From assembly GCA_900540865.1 (NCBI GenBank), contig UQHH01000023.1, forward strand, positions 1 through 34,859: DNA of 34,859 bases. Reading direction: 5' to 3'. The translations under genes and the position numbers were made by a program. Shown here piece after piece: positions 1 to 7,435 of the stretch. Position 1 is the stretch's first letter. The number at the start of each line of letters is the position of its first letter. The notes below the pieces were generated by a model. It worked only from the letters and a program-made list of their open reading frames with translations. It did no database searches and was not told where the DNA came from. The DNA comes from an uncultured Oscillospiraceae bacterium. Its GTDB lineage: Bacteria; Bacillota; Clostridia; Oscillospirales; Acutalibacteraceae.

Positions 1-36
1 TATAAGCGTGGGTTCGTCATATTTGGTGTGGTATCT

Positions 37-165
37 TTAACTATGGGAAACTCCGTTTTCCCATTTGGAAATCGTCTGTCTCGATACGCCCAGCCGTTCG
101 CCAAGCTCTTCCTGCGACATGCCCGCCTGCTTGCGCAGGCGCTGGAGCTCATATTGAAATTTCAT
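37..165 (-). CDS. Short XRE-family helix-turn-helix protein (possibly truncated)
   Basis: This 42-residue protein consists almost entirely of a Cro/C1-type DNA-binding helix-turn-helix (LRKQAGMSQEELGERLGVSR, then QTISKWENG). Relatives normally continue with roughly 20 more residues of the five-helix HTH bundle and often a C-terminal membrane or sensor domain. Here a TAA stop follows WENGVSHS, and the 36 bases left before the window edge show no in-frame continuation resembling the family. The start is the ATG at 165, preceded by CAGGAGA, rather than the upstream in-frame ATG at 237. It is divergent from the small membrane protein gene at 408. It may be a decayed regulator or a real mini-HTH protein; the window edge prevents a decision. 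Confidence 0.6.
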   Translation of the reverse strand: MKFQYELQRLRKQAGMSQEELGERLGVSRQTISKWENGVSHS

Positions 166-204
166 AGCCGCTGTCTCCTGTTTTCTTTGTTTTGGTATAG
201 TCAA

Positions 205-233
205 AGTATAGCAGAACCGCGTTCTTCTGTAAA
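205..233 (-). promoter_or_regulatory. Sigma-A type promoter for the XRE gene with internal dyad
   Basis: On the minus strand a -35 TTTACA (228-233) and a -10 TATACT (205-210) are separated by 17 bp. The spacer holds the dyad AGAAC-CGC-GTTCT (213-225), a good position for an autorepressor operator. The promoter is read from sequence; the operator role is inferred. Confidence 0.6.
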
Positions 234-252
234 ACAAAGACTATTTCCTTTT

Positions 253-272
253 ATGACAACAACTGTTGTCAT
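253..272. promoter_or_regulatory. 20-bp perfect palindrome, candidate operator
   Basis: ATGACAACA-AC-TGTTGTCAT is a perfect inverted repeat with a 2-bp centre. It lies in the divergent intergenic region about 20 bp upstream of the XRE -35 box. No U-run follows, so it is not a terminator. It is the strongest dyad in the interval and is a plausible binding site for the XRE protein or another dimeric regulator. Confidence 0.5.
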
Positions 273-407
273 TGGCTTTAACAAGCCGTTTTTTATTGTT
301 GTTTATTTGAAAACGAATTTTAACGCAATCTTAATTCCATGAGCCGGAAGCTTATACCGCCTTTATAAAAAGGCTGATATGCTAAGGGCAGAAAAGGAGG
401 CAGCGTT

Positions 408-638
408 ATGACAACAAGAATTTTTGTAATGAAAAACGTTACTTGCGGCAAGTCCTATACGGAAAAAAGACGACGCGGCTTTGTGAAAACCGATTGGGAA
501 CGGCTGATTCAAAAACACCCGTATTCTTTCTTGTTTTTATCCTGCGTGACGGGGCCAATTTTAATCTTAGCTGCGGTTGGCGCCGTTTCCTTTGCTGCTG
601 TGCTGCTTGTCGCTCTTATAACAGGCGGCCTGCTATAA
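408..638 (+). CDS. Small single-span membrane protein of unknown function
   Basis: This 76-residue protein has a basic N-terminal half rich in Lys and Arg (around residues 9-30), then a hydrophobic stretch from about residue 40 to the end that is rich in Leu, Ala and Val and forms one or two membrane segments. I do not recognise a family. The start is well supported by AAAGGAGG 7 bp before the ATG. It ends 29 bp before dapA, so co-transcription is likely, although nothing in the sequence ties it to lysine synthesis. The longer overlapping frame from 443 is the dapA frame extended upstream and is not used here. Confidence 0.65.
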   Translation: MTTRIFVMKNVTCGKSYTEKRRRGFVKTDWERLIQKHPYSFLFLSCVTGPILILAAVGAVSFAAVLLVALITGGLL

Positions 639-667
639 AAACGATTTTTAGAAGAAAGGAAATCAAA

Positions 668-1630
668 ATGAAACCGGTCATATTTAAAGGCTCCGCGGCG
701 GCGCTTGTTACACCAATGAACGCGGATTACTCCATCAATTACGATGAGCTCGAAAGCTTAATCGGCTTCCACCTGGAAAATGGGACGGACGCCCTCGTCG
801 TGGCGGGCACCACCGGAGAATCCGCAACGCTTACCGATGAAGAGCACCTGGAATTAATCAAATTCTGCGTCCAAAAGGTGCGGGGGAGAATCCCGGTCAT
901 CGCGGGAACCGGCAGCAACAACACGGCGCACGCGGTTTACCTGTCCAGGGAAGCGCAGCGGCTCGGCGTGGACGCGCTCCTGCTCGTTACCCCTTACTAT
1001 AACAAGACGTCACAAAAAGGGCTTTACCTTCATTTTGAGGCATGCGCGAAGGCGGTGGACCTCCCGGTTATCCTTTATAACGTACCCACGCGCACGGGAA
1101 TGAATATTCTGCCGGAAACCTATTTGAAGCTGTCACGAATCGAAAATATCGTGGCTACCAAGGAGGCAAGCGGGAACTTTTCACAAATGGCCAAAATAGC
1201 ATCGTTGTGCGGGGATGATTTAACCGTTTATTCCGGCAACGACGACCAGATAACGTCGTCGCTCGCAATTGGGGCAAAGGGTGTTATTTCCGTGCTCGCA
1301 AACCTCGTACCGGCACAGACCCATGAAATTTGCCAGAGCTATTTTGACGGAAATACCTCACGCAGCGACACGCTCCAGCTTGAGTACCTGGAGCTTATCG
1401 AAAACCTGTTCAGCGACGTCAACCCGGTTCCGGTCAAGCAGGCGCTTGAATTTATGGGCTATCATGTGGGAAAATGCAGGCTGCCGCTTTGCGAAATGGA
1501 CAGCGCGCCCGCGGAACGCCTGCTTGGCTGCCTAAAACGGTATGGGCTGGCTGAAAAAGAAAAATGCCCCGTCGGCACCGTCACGGTCAGCCGCCCGGCG
1601 TATACGCTTCTCTGGCGGAAAAACCACTAA
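668..1630 (+). CDS. dapA: 4-hydroxy-tetrahydrodipicolinate synthase
   Basis: DapA condenses pyruvate with L-aspartate semialdehyde in the first committed step of lysine and meso-diaminopimelate synthesis in the cytoplasm. The 320-residue protein has the whole class I aldolase TIM barrel. It shows the GTTGES substrate motif near residue 44, the proton-relay Tyr137 in ILYNVPTRTG and the Schiff-base Lys165 in ATKEASG. Typical members have about 290-300 residues; this one has an extra C-terminal tail of roughly 20 residues after YGLAEKEK. The ATG at 668 is preceded by GAAAGGA and matches the usual N-terminus, so the 75-codon upstream extension of the open frame is rejected. Other dap genes are not in the window. 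Confidence 0.93.
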   Translation: MKPVIFKGSAAALVTPMNADYSINYDELESLIGFHLENGTDALVVAGTTGESATLTDEEHLELIKFCVQKVRGRIPVIAGTGSNNTAHAVYLSREAQRLGVDALLLVTPYYNKTSQKGLYLHFEACAKAVDLPVILYNVPTRTGMNILPETYLKLSRIENIVATKEASGNFSQMAKIASLCGDDLTVYSGNDDQITSSLAIGAKGVISVLANLVPAQTHEICQSYFDGNTSRSDTLQLEYLELIENLFSDVNPVPVKQALEFMGYHVGKCRLPLCEMDSAPAERLLGCLKRYGLAEKEKCPVGTVTVSRPAYTLLWRKNH

Positions 1631-1649
1631 TCACAGAAAAGCGGAAATC

Positions 1650-1667
1650 TTTATACTTTCTTTATAC
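1650..1667 (+). promoter_or_regulatory. Candidate KdpE-binding direct repeat upstream of kdpF
   Basis: TTTATAC-TTTC-TTTATAC is a direct repeat with an 11-bp period, about one helical turn, lying 70-87 bp before the kdpF start. It resembles the T-rich TTTATA/TTTACA repeat described for the Escherichia coli KdpE site as I remember it. No good -35 box is seen downstream; an activated promoter with a TATCAA-like -10 near 1695 is possible. The regulatory role is inference. Confidence 0.45.
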
Positions 1668-1683
1668 ACAGCCACAATTCATT

Positions 1684-1717
1684 AACACCGTTTTTATCAA
1701 AGCGGTGTTATTCTTTA
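1684..1717 (+). terminator. Hairpin between dapA and kdpF
   Basis: The 7-bp stem AACACCG (1684-1690) / CGGTGTT (1703-1709) is followed by ATTCTTT. It is a weak rho-independent terminator for dapA, or a leader hairpin of the kdp mRNA if transcription starts upstream of it. Confidence 0.4.
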
Positions 1718-1736
1718 CCCGTAAGGAGGGATTTCA

Positions 1737-1826
1737 ATGAGTTATATCGTAGGAATATTCGGCGCCTGCGCCGCAGGCTTGCTGATATACTATGTAATCA
1801 TTTTAATGCGGGGTGATAAACAATGA
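1737..1826 (+). CDS. kdpF: KdpF small membrane subunit of the K+-transporting ATPase
   Basis: This 29-residue hydrophobic peptide (MSYIVGIFGACAAGLLIYYV, then IILMRGDKQ) forms a single membrane helix. KdpF is a small subunit that stabilises the KdpFABC complex; it varies in sequence and is recognised by size and position. The ATG follows GTAAGGAGG with a spacing of 7-8 bp. Its stop overlaps the kdpA start as ATGA (1823-1826), which indicates translational coupling. The call rests on length, hydrophobicity and position directly before kdpA. Confidence 0.8.
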   Translation: MSYIVGIFGACAAGLLIYYVIILMRGDKQ

Positions 1827-3637
1827 CAAACACGATACTGCAATACCTTTTTTATCTCGTCATTCTTGTCGTGCTGGCAATCCCGCTCGGGGCTTACATA
1901 GGAAAGGTCATGAACGGGGAAAAGACGTTCCTGTCGAGAATATTCGTTCCCTGTGAAAAAGCGGTTTACAAGGTGATGCATGTCAAAAGCGACGAGCAGA
2001 TGACCTGGAAAAAGTACGCGGTCTGCGTACTGCTCTTTTCGGGCGTGGGCCTTTTGCTTTTATTCCTGCTGCAGCTGCTGCAGGGGATTCTTCCCGGCAA
2101 CCCGCAGGGGCTTCCCGGCGTGCCGTGGGACCTGTCGTTCAACACGGCGGTAAGCTTTATCACCAATACGAACTGGCAGGCGTACAGCGGCGAATCTACC
2201 TTAAGCTACCTGACGCAGGCGCTCGGGCTGACCGTGCAGAACTTTGTATCGGCGGCGACGGGTATCGCGGTGCTGTTTGCGCTTATCCGCGGATTAATTA
2301 AAGTAAAAACGGACGGCCTTGGCAGCTTCTGGGTAGATATGACGAGAATTGTCATACACATCCTGATTCCTTTAAACCTGATTATCGCGCTTTGCCTTGT
2401 GGGCGGCGGTGTTATCCAGAATCTAAAGGCCGCCGAGACGGTTTCCCTTGTCGAACCAATCGCGGTAAGCGCGGACGGCGAAATTATAGAAAACGCCGTC
2501 ATCGATTCGGAACATAACACGGTAACGGTTGACGGAAAAACCGTTGACGGGGCGCAGATAGTCACGGAGCAGTTTGTTCCGATGGGCCCGGCTGCAAGCC
2601 AGGTCGCAATCAAGCAGAGCGGTACGAACGGCGGCGGCTATATGGGAGTAAACTCCGCGCATCCGCTCGAGAACCCGAACCCCTTTACCAACGTAATTGA
2701 AATGATTTCGCTGCTGCTGATTCCGGCGGCACTGTGCTTTACGTTCGGTCGCAATGTAAAAAATAAAAAGCAGGGAACCGCCATCTTTATGGCAATGTTC
2801 ATCTGCCTGGTGCTTGCGCTCGGCGCGGTCGCCGTAAGCGAACAAATGGCGACGCCGCAGCTTGCCCAGGACGGTGTGAATATAACCGCGGCAGGCCAGG
2901 CGGGAGGTAATATGGAGGGCAAGGAAACGCGCTTCGGCATTGCAACCTCCTCCACCTGGGCGGTATATACGACCGCCGCCTCCAACGGCTCGGTCAACTC
3001 GATGCATGACAGCTACACGCCGCTGGGCGGCATGGTGCCGATGCTCCTGATGCAGCTCGGCGAGGTTATCTTCGGCGGCACCGGCTGCGGGCTGTACGGA
3101 ATGCTGGCCTTTGCAATCCTGACGGTCTTTATCGCGGGGCTGATGGTTGGGCGCACGCCTGAATTTTTAGGAAAGAAAATCGAGCCGTACGAAATGAAAT
3201 GGTCGGTCGTCGTCTGCCTTGCAACCCCGGTTGCTATCTTAATCGGCAGCGGCATCGCGGCGGTGTTCCCCGGCATTATGGACAGCTTGAATAACGGCGG
3301 CGCGCATGGTTTTTCAGAAATGCTGTACGCGTACTCCTCCGCGGGAGGAAACAACGGCTCCGCGTTTGCGGGCTTTAACGCAAACACGGTATTTCTGAAC
3401 CTGTCGCTGGGCCTTGTGATGCTGTTTGTCAGGTTCGTACCAATTATCGGCACGCTCGCAATCGCGGGCAGCCTTGCGAAGAAGAAAAAGGTTGCCGTTA
3501 CGGCGGGCACGCTATCGACCACAAACCCGATGTTTGTGTTCCTGTTGATTTTCATCGTGCTGCTGGTCGGCGCGCTGAGCTTCTTCCCGGCGCTCGCGCT
3601 TGGGCCGATTGCCGAATTCTTCGGCAGCATCGCATAA
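1823..3637 (+). CDS. kdpA: Potassium-transporting ATPase, K+-binding channel-like subunit KdpA
   Basis: KdpA is the membrane subunit that selects K+ in the high-affinity KdpFABC pump. The 604-residue protein has about ten membrane segments and all four pore-loop signatures: TNTNWQAYSGE (near residue 114), GTNGGGYMGVNSAHP (267-281), GGTGCGLYGM and AGGNNGSAFAG. It is longer than the roughly 557-residue E. coli protein. Much of the excess is an extracytoplasmic insertion at about residues 210-250 with alternating polar and Val/Ile residues (for example NTVTVDGKTVDGAQIV), just before the second pore loop. The gene overlaps kdpF by 4 bp and ends 13 bp before kdpB. Confidence 0.97.
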   Translation: MTNTILQYLFYLVILVVLAIPLGAYIGKVMNGEKTFLSRIFVPCEKAVYKVMHVKSDEQMTWKKYAVCVLLFSGVGLLLLFLLQLLQGILPGNPQGLPGVPWDLSFNTAVSFITNTNWQAYSGESTLSYLTQALGLTVQNFVSAATGIAVLFALIRGLIKVKTDGLGSFWVDMTRIVIHILIPLNLIIALCLVGGGVIQNLKAAETVSLVEPIAVSADGEIIENAVIDSEHNTVTVDGKTVDGAQIVTEQFVPMGPAASQVAIKQSGTNGGGYMGVNSAHPLENPNPFTNVIEMISLLLIPAALCFTFGRNVKNKKQGTAIFMAMFICLVLALGAVAVSEQMATPQLAQDGVNITAAGQAGGNMEGKETRFGIATSSTWAVYTTAASNGSVNSMHDSYTPLGGMVPMLLMQLGEVIFGGTGCGLYGMLAFAILTVFIAGLMVGRTPEFLGKKIEPYEMKWSVVVCLATPVAILIGSGIAAVFPGIMDSLNNGGAHGFSEMLYAYSSAGGNNGSAFAGFNANTVFLNLSLGLVMLFVRFVPIIGTLAIAGSLAKKKKVAVTAGTLSTTNPMFVFLLIFIVLLVGALSFFPALALGPIAEFFGSIA

Positions 3638-3650
3638 GGAGGCGTTACTG

Positions 3651-5720
3651 ATGGCTGCAAAAACAAAAAGCGCTTTGGCGGACAAAAAAATGGTCCTCCG
3701 GGCGGTGAAAGATTCTTTTATAAAGCTAAGCCCGAAAACGCAGGCGAAAAATCCGGTGATGCTGCTGGTATTTATTTCGGCGGTCCTGACGACAGCGCTC
3801 TTTATCGTATCGCTGTTCGGCATAAAGGACGCGCCGGCGGGCTATACGCTTGCAATTGCAATTGTACTTTGGTTTACGGTGCTGTTCGCAAATTTTGCGG
3901 AAGCCATCGCGGAAGGCAGGGGAAAGGCGCAGGCCGATTCCCTGCGCGCCGCTAAAAAGGACGTGGAGGCGCATATGATAGCGTCGCTCTCCGATAAGGA
4001 GAACGTGACGGTGATTTCCTCCGCGGCCTTAAAAAAGGGCGATATTGTCATCGTCCGCGCGGGCGAACAGGTTCCGGCGGACGGCGAGGTTATAGAGGGC
4101 GCGGCGTCCGTCGACGAAAGCGCCATTACCGGCGAATCCGCCCCGGTCATACGTGAAAGCGGCGGAGACAGGAGCGCCGTCACAGGCGGCACCACCGTGC
4201 TTTCTGACTGGATTGTCATTGAGGTTACGAGCGAGGCCGGCGAGAGCTTCCTCGACAAGATGATTGCAATGGTCGAGGGCGCGGCGCGCAAAAAGACGCC
4301 GAACGAGATTGCGCTCCAGATTTTCCTGATTGCGCTGTCCATTATCTTTATCCTTGTAACCGTATCGCTTTACACCTATTCCATCTTTTCGGCGCAGCAG
4401 GCTGGCATCGATAACCCCACCTCCGTCACGACGCTCGTCGCCCTGCTTGTATGCCTTGCGCCTACGACCATCGGCGCTTTGCTCTCCGCCATCGGTATCG
4501 CGGGCATGAGCAGGCTCAACCAGGCAAACGTGCTTGCCATGAGCGGACGCGCCATCGAGGCGGCGGGCGACGTGGATATTTTGATGCTCGACAAAACGGG
4601 CACTATTACGCTGGGCAACCGGCAGGCGTGTGATTTTATTCCGGTGGACGGCACAACTGCTGAGGAGCTAGCCGACGCGGCGCAGCTATCCTCCCTTGCC
4701 GACGAAACGCCGGAGGGCCGGAGCGTCGTCGTGCTTGCAAAGGAGCGGTTCAACCTGCGCGGCAGGACGCTTGAAGATAAAAACATGCGGTTTATCCCGT
4801 TTACGGCGAAGACCCGCATGAGCGGCGTGGACTATAACGGCAGCGAAATCCGCAAGGGCGCCGCGGACGCCGTCAAAGAGTATGTCCTTGCGGGTAACGG
4901 AGGCTACAGCGGGGAATGTGACGAAGCGGTCAAGCGTATTTCAAACCAGGGCGGCACGCCGCTTGTCGTCGCGAAAAACCACAAAATCCTCGGCGTTATC
5001 CATTTAAAGGATATTATCAAGCAAGGCGTGAAGGAAAAGTTTGCCGACCTGCGCAAGATGGGCATCAAGACCATTATGATTACAGGCGACAATCCCTTAA
5101 CGGCAGCCGCCATCGCGGCGGAGGCAGGCGTGGATGATTTTCTCGCGGAAGCGACGCCTGAGGGCAAGCTCAAAATGATTCGTGATTTGCAGACGAAGGG
5201 CCACCTTGTAGCAATGACGGGCGACGGAACCAACGACGCGCCTGCGCTTGCGCAGGCGGATGTTGCCGTTGCGATGAACAGCGGCACGCAGGCCGCGAAG
5301 GAAGCGGGCAACATGGTAGACCTCGATTCCTCACCGACAAAGCTTATCGACATTGTTCGCATCGGCAAACAGCTGCTGATGACGCGCGGCAGCCTGACGA
5401 CCTTTTCTATCGCTAACGACGTGGCAAAATATTTCGCAATTATCCCTGCGCTGTTCATGGGGCTTTACCCCGGCCTTTCAGCGCTCAATATTATGGGCCT
5501 GCATTCCCCTTTAAGCGCCGTTTTGTCGGCTATCATATACAATGCGCTGATTATCGTCGCGCTGATTCCGCTGGCGCTCAAGGGCGTAAAATACCGCGAG
5601 GTTTCGGCAGGCAAGCTTTTATCGAGAAACCTGCTGGTATATGGCCTGGGCGGGCTTGCCGCACCGTTTGTTTTCATTAAATTAATCGACCTGCTGCTCG
5701 TCGCGTTCGGTTTGGCGTAA
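3651..5720 (+). CDS. kdpB: Potassium-transporting ATPase, ATP-binding subunit KdpB
   Basis: KdpB is the P-type ATPase subunit that hydrolyses ATP and drives K+ uptake. The 689-residue protein contains the actuator motif TGES (in DESAITGESAPV), the phosphorylation motif DKTGT with Asp314, and the hinge motif GDGTNDAP (524-531). The membrane proline motif appears as CLAPTTIG, typical of KdpB. The start at 3651 follows AAGGAGG, and the 17 upstream in-frame codons overlap kdpA and are rejected. All catalytic residues are present and the length is normal for the family. Confidence 0.97.
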   Translation: MAAKTKSALADKKMVLRAVKDSFIKLSPKTQAKNPVMLLVFISAVLTTALFIVSLFGIKDAPAGYTLAIAIVLWFTVLFANFAEAIAEGRGKAQADSLRAAKKDVEAHMIASLSDKENVTVISSAALKKGDIVIVRAGEQVPADGEVIEGAASVDESAITGESAPVIRESGGDRSAVTGGTTVLSDWIVIEVTSEAGESFLDKMIAMVEGAARKKTPNEIALQIFLIALSIIFILVTVSLYTYSIFSAQQAGIDNPTSVTTLVALLVCLAPTTIGALLSAIGIAGMSRLNQANVLAMSGRAIEAAGDVDILMLDKTGTITLGNRQACDFIPVDGTTAEELADAAQLSSLADETPEGRSVVVLAKERFNLRGRTLEDKNMRFIPFTAKTRMSGVDYNGSEIRKGAADAVKEYVLAGNGGYSGECDEAVKRISNQGGTPLVVAKNHKILGVIHLKDIIKQGVKEKFADLRKMGIKTIMITGDNPLTAAAIAAEAGVDDFLAEATPEGKLKMIRDLQTKGHLVAMTGDGTNDAPALAQADVAVAMNSGTQAAKEAGNMVDLDSSPTKLIDIVRIGKQLLMTRGSLTTFSIANDVAKYFAIIPALFMGLYPGLSALNIMGLHSPLSAVLSAIIYNALIIVALIPLALKGVKYREVSAGKLLSRNLLVYGLGGLAAPFVFIKLIDLLLVAFGLA

Positions 5721-5767
5721 GCATGGAAGAGGCGGCGTATGCGTTTTAAAAATAGGAGGTACCTGAC

Positions 5768-6373
5768 ATGAAAGCTTTAAAATCCATTCTCCCGCGGGCG
5801 GCGCTGTTCGTACTGATTTTTACAGTCGTCTGCGGCCTTGTGTATACCGCTGTGGTCACGGGGCTTGCGCAATTGATTTTCCCGCACCAGGCAAACGGCA
5901 GCATTATTGAGGTCGACGGAAAGAAATACGGCTGTGAGCTGCTCGGACAACAATACACGGACGATGGACATATGTGGGGCCGTATTATGAATATCGACGT
6001 GGCCACCTATCAGGACAAGGACGGCAAAACCCTGATGTATGCCGCCCCGTCAAACCTGAGCCCGGCAAGCGAGGAGTATAAACAGCTTGTCTCTGAGCGC
6101 GTGGAGAAGCTTAGAAAAGCAAACCCCGGCATGGACGGCACGCAGGTCCCGGTCGACCTTGTTACCTGTTCGGGCAGCGGCCTTGACCCCGACATTTCAC
6201 CGGCGGCGGCAGAGTACCAGGTGGATAGAATCGCAAAAGCAAACGATATGCCTGAGGACGAAGTGCGGGCGATTATAGAAAAATGCACGAACGGCAGATT
6301 TCTCGGCCTGTTCGGCGAGGAAACCGTAAACGTTCTGAAGGTCAATTTAATGCTCGACGGGATACTAAAATAA
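5768..6373 (+). CDS. kdpC: Potassium-transporting ATPase subunit KdpC
   Basis: KdpC is a single-span subunit whose extracytoplasmic domain is needed for assembly and activity of the Kdp pump. The 201-residue protein has one N-terminal membrane segment (about residues 10-35, LFVLIFTVVCGLVYTAVVTG). It then shows family patterns including SGLDPDISPAAAEYQVDRIA and a C-terminal GLFGEETVNVLKVNLMLD. The ATG lies 8-9 bp after AGGAGG. A strong terminator follows at 6391, so the kdpFABC transcript probably ends here. Confidence 0.95.
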   Translation: MKALKSILPRAALFVLIFTVVCGLVYTAVVTGLAQLIFPHQANGSIIEVDGKKYGCELLGQQYTDDGHMWGRIMNIDVATYQDKDGKTLMYAAPSNLSPASEEYKQLVSERVEKLRKANPGMDGTQVPVDLVTCSGSGLDPDISPAAAEYQVDRIAKANDMPEDEVRAIIEKCTNGRFLGLFGEETVNVLKVNLMLDGILK

Positions 6374-6390
6374 ATAAAAGGCACTCAAGC

Positions 6391-6436
6391 GCAGAAACGG
6401 CTGTATTTCCCGCCGTTTCTGCTTTCTTGGCTTTTC
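6391..6436 (+). terminator. Rho-independent terminator after kdpC
   Basis: The perfect 10-bp stem GCAGAAACGG (6391-6400) / CCGTTTCTGC (6413-6422) is followed by the T-rich stretch TTTCTTGGCTTTT. It separates the structural kdp genes from the downstream gene. Confidence 0.8.
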
Positions 6437-6461
6437 AAACGTAAAAAAGGAGGCCTGCAGC

Positions 6462-7376
6462 ATGCAGAAAAAGCATACCGCGTGGACGGGGCGGCTGGAG
6501 CTTATGGAGGAGCTTTCCCAGGAAAGCAGGGAAAAGCAGCTTTTAAGCCTTATTTACGGGGTCAGCGGAGAAACGGCCCAAAACCCACAGGTTTATATGT
6601 CGGACGGCCATATCCTATGGATTTATTATGAGTATTCCTGTTATACTACGCGGACGCTTTTTGAATCGTACGGCACAGCGCTTGCCGCCGTTTCGCAGAA
6701 ATACCCGGTTTCGGTTTATGGGAACATAGACGGTTGTGAAAGCGGGGAACTGACAGCAAGCCTGCTCAAGGGAAATAAGGCCATACAGCTTTCCAAACGC
6801 AATGTATCGGCAGAAGATTTTGAGGAAATATCAGATATTTGCCTGAAAATTATCTTTCCCACGGAAATGGAGCAAAAGGAATTTGCCCGGCTGATACAAA
6901 ATATGGACTTCCACAAGCCCTATCTTGCAATGCGCAGGACGCCCTTTACGGAACGCGTGCTTTCAGGCTGCCCGCAGCTGAGCGGGGACTCCTGCTTCCG
7001 ATACCTTTTGCTGGGGGAACAATGCGGGCAGAGCTACCTGGACAGCCTGCCGGTACCCCTGATGAAAGAGCTGTGGCTGCTGTTTCTGCGCGACAAATTT
7101 AGTCCCCTAGAATTTGACGATGCACGAAACGCGCTGCAAAAGGGAGAATGCTGCGCATTTCCGTGGGAGCTTTCCCTGCACCTTGCGCTCAGTGAGGCAC
7201 AAATTGAAATCAGCTATGAGCAAGGCGGCTTTCAGGTGGTTGACCAATACGGCAAACGGGTTTATTTCAACTATGAAAATGAATGCTCTGCGGAAAAGCT
7301 CTTTTTGAAGCTCCTGTTCCCGCGGGAGCCTGGTGGGGATAAGCCCGGCTCATCATACAGGGCTTCTTTATGGTAA
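6462..7376 (+). CDS. Hypothetical protein between kdpC and kdpD
   Basis: This 304-residue protein is not recognised. It looks soluble: there is no signal peptide or clear membrane helix, and it has a mixed alpha/beta composition with many Glu, Tyr, Phe and Cys residues. It begins MQKKHTAWTGRLELMEEL and has a Tyr-rich patch near residues 50-65 (WIYYEYSCYTTRTLFESYG). The start is supported by AAAAAGGAGG about 8 bp upstream. It lies after the kdpC terminator and 59 bp before kdpD, in the same direction. A role in potassium control is only suggested by position. Confidence 0.7.
   Translation: MQKKHTAWTGRLELMEELSQESREKQLLSLIYGVSGETAQNPQVYMSDGHILWIYYEYSCYTTRTLFESYGTALAAVSQKYPVSVYGNIDGCESGELTASLLKGNKAIQLSKRNVSAEDFEEISDICLKIIFPTEMEQKEFARLIQNMDFHKPYLAMRRTPFTERVLSGCPQLSGDSCFRYLLLGEQCGQSYLDSLPVPLMKELWLLFLRDKFSPLEFDDARNALQKGECCAFPWELSLHLALSEAQIEISYEQGGFQVVDQYGKRVYFNYENECSAEKLFLKLLFPREPGGDKPGSSYRASLW
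7341..7365 (+). terminator. Hairpin overlapping the end of the 304-residue gene
   Basis: AAGCCC (7341-7346) pairs with GGGCTT (7360-7365) and is followed by CTTTA. It overlaps the last codons of the upstream gene. It is a weak terminator candidate placed just before the kdpD promoter region. Confidence 0.35.
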
Positions 7377-7390
7377 TTAGCGCGCGCGCC

Positions 7391-7399
7391 TGTTATAAT
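7391..7399 (+). promoter_or_regulatory. Extended -10 promoter for kdpDE
   Basis: TGTTATAAT contains an exact TATAAT (7394-7399) with an upstream TG, an extended -10. No TTGACA-like -35 lies 17 bp upstream. It is placed about 40 bp before kdpD, which would give the sensor pair its own transcript separate from kdpFABC. Confidence 0.5.
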
Positions 7400-7435
7400 A
7401 ACCAGTAGAAGAAAAACCGCTGGGAGGTGGAAAGG

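Noticed and set aside
443..667. Upstream extension of the dapA reading frame
   Set aside because: It overlaps the small membrane protein gene, and DapA homology and the ribosome site begin at 668.
1631..1736. c-di-AMP (ydaO) riboswitch before kdp
   Set aside because: The gap is only 106 bp and shows none of the conserved ydaO segments.
2206..3007. Overlapping minus-strand frames opposite kdpA
   Set aside because: Shadows of a confidently assigned gene, with no start signals.
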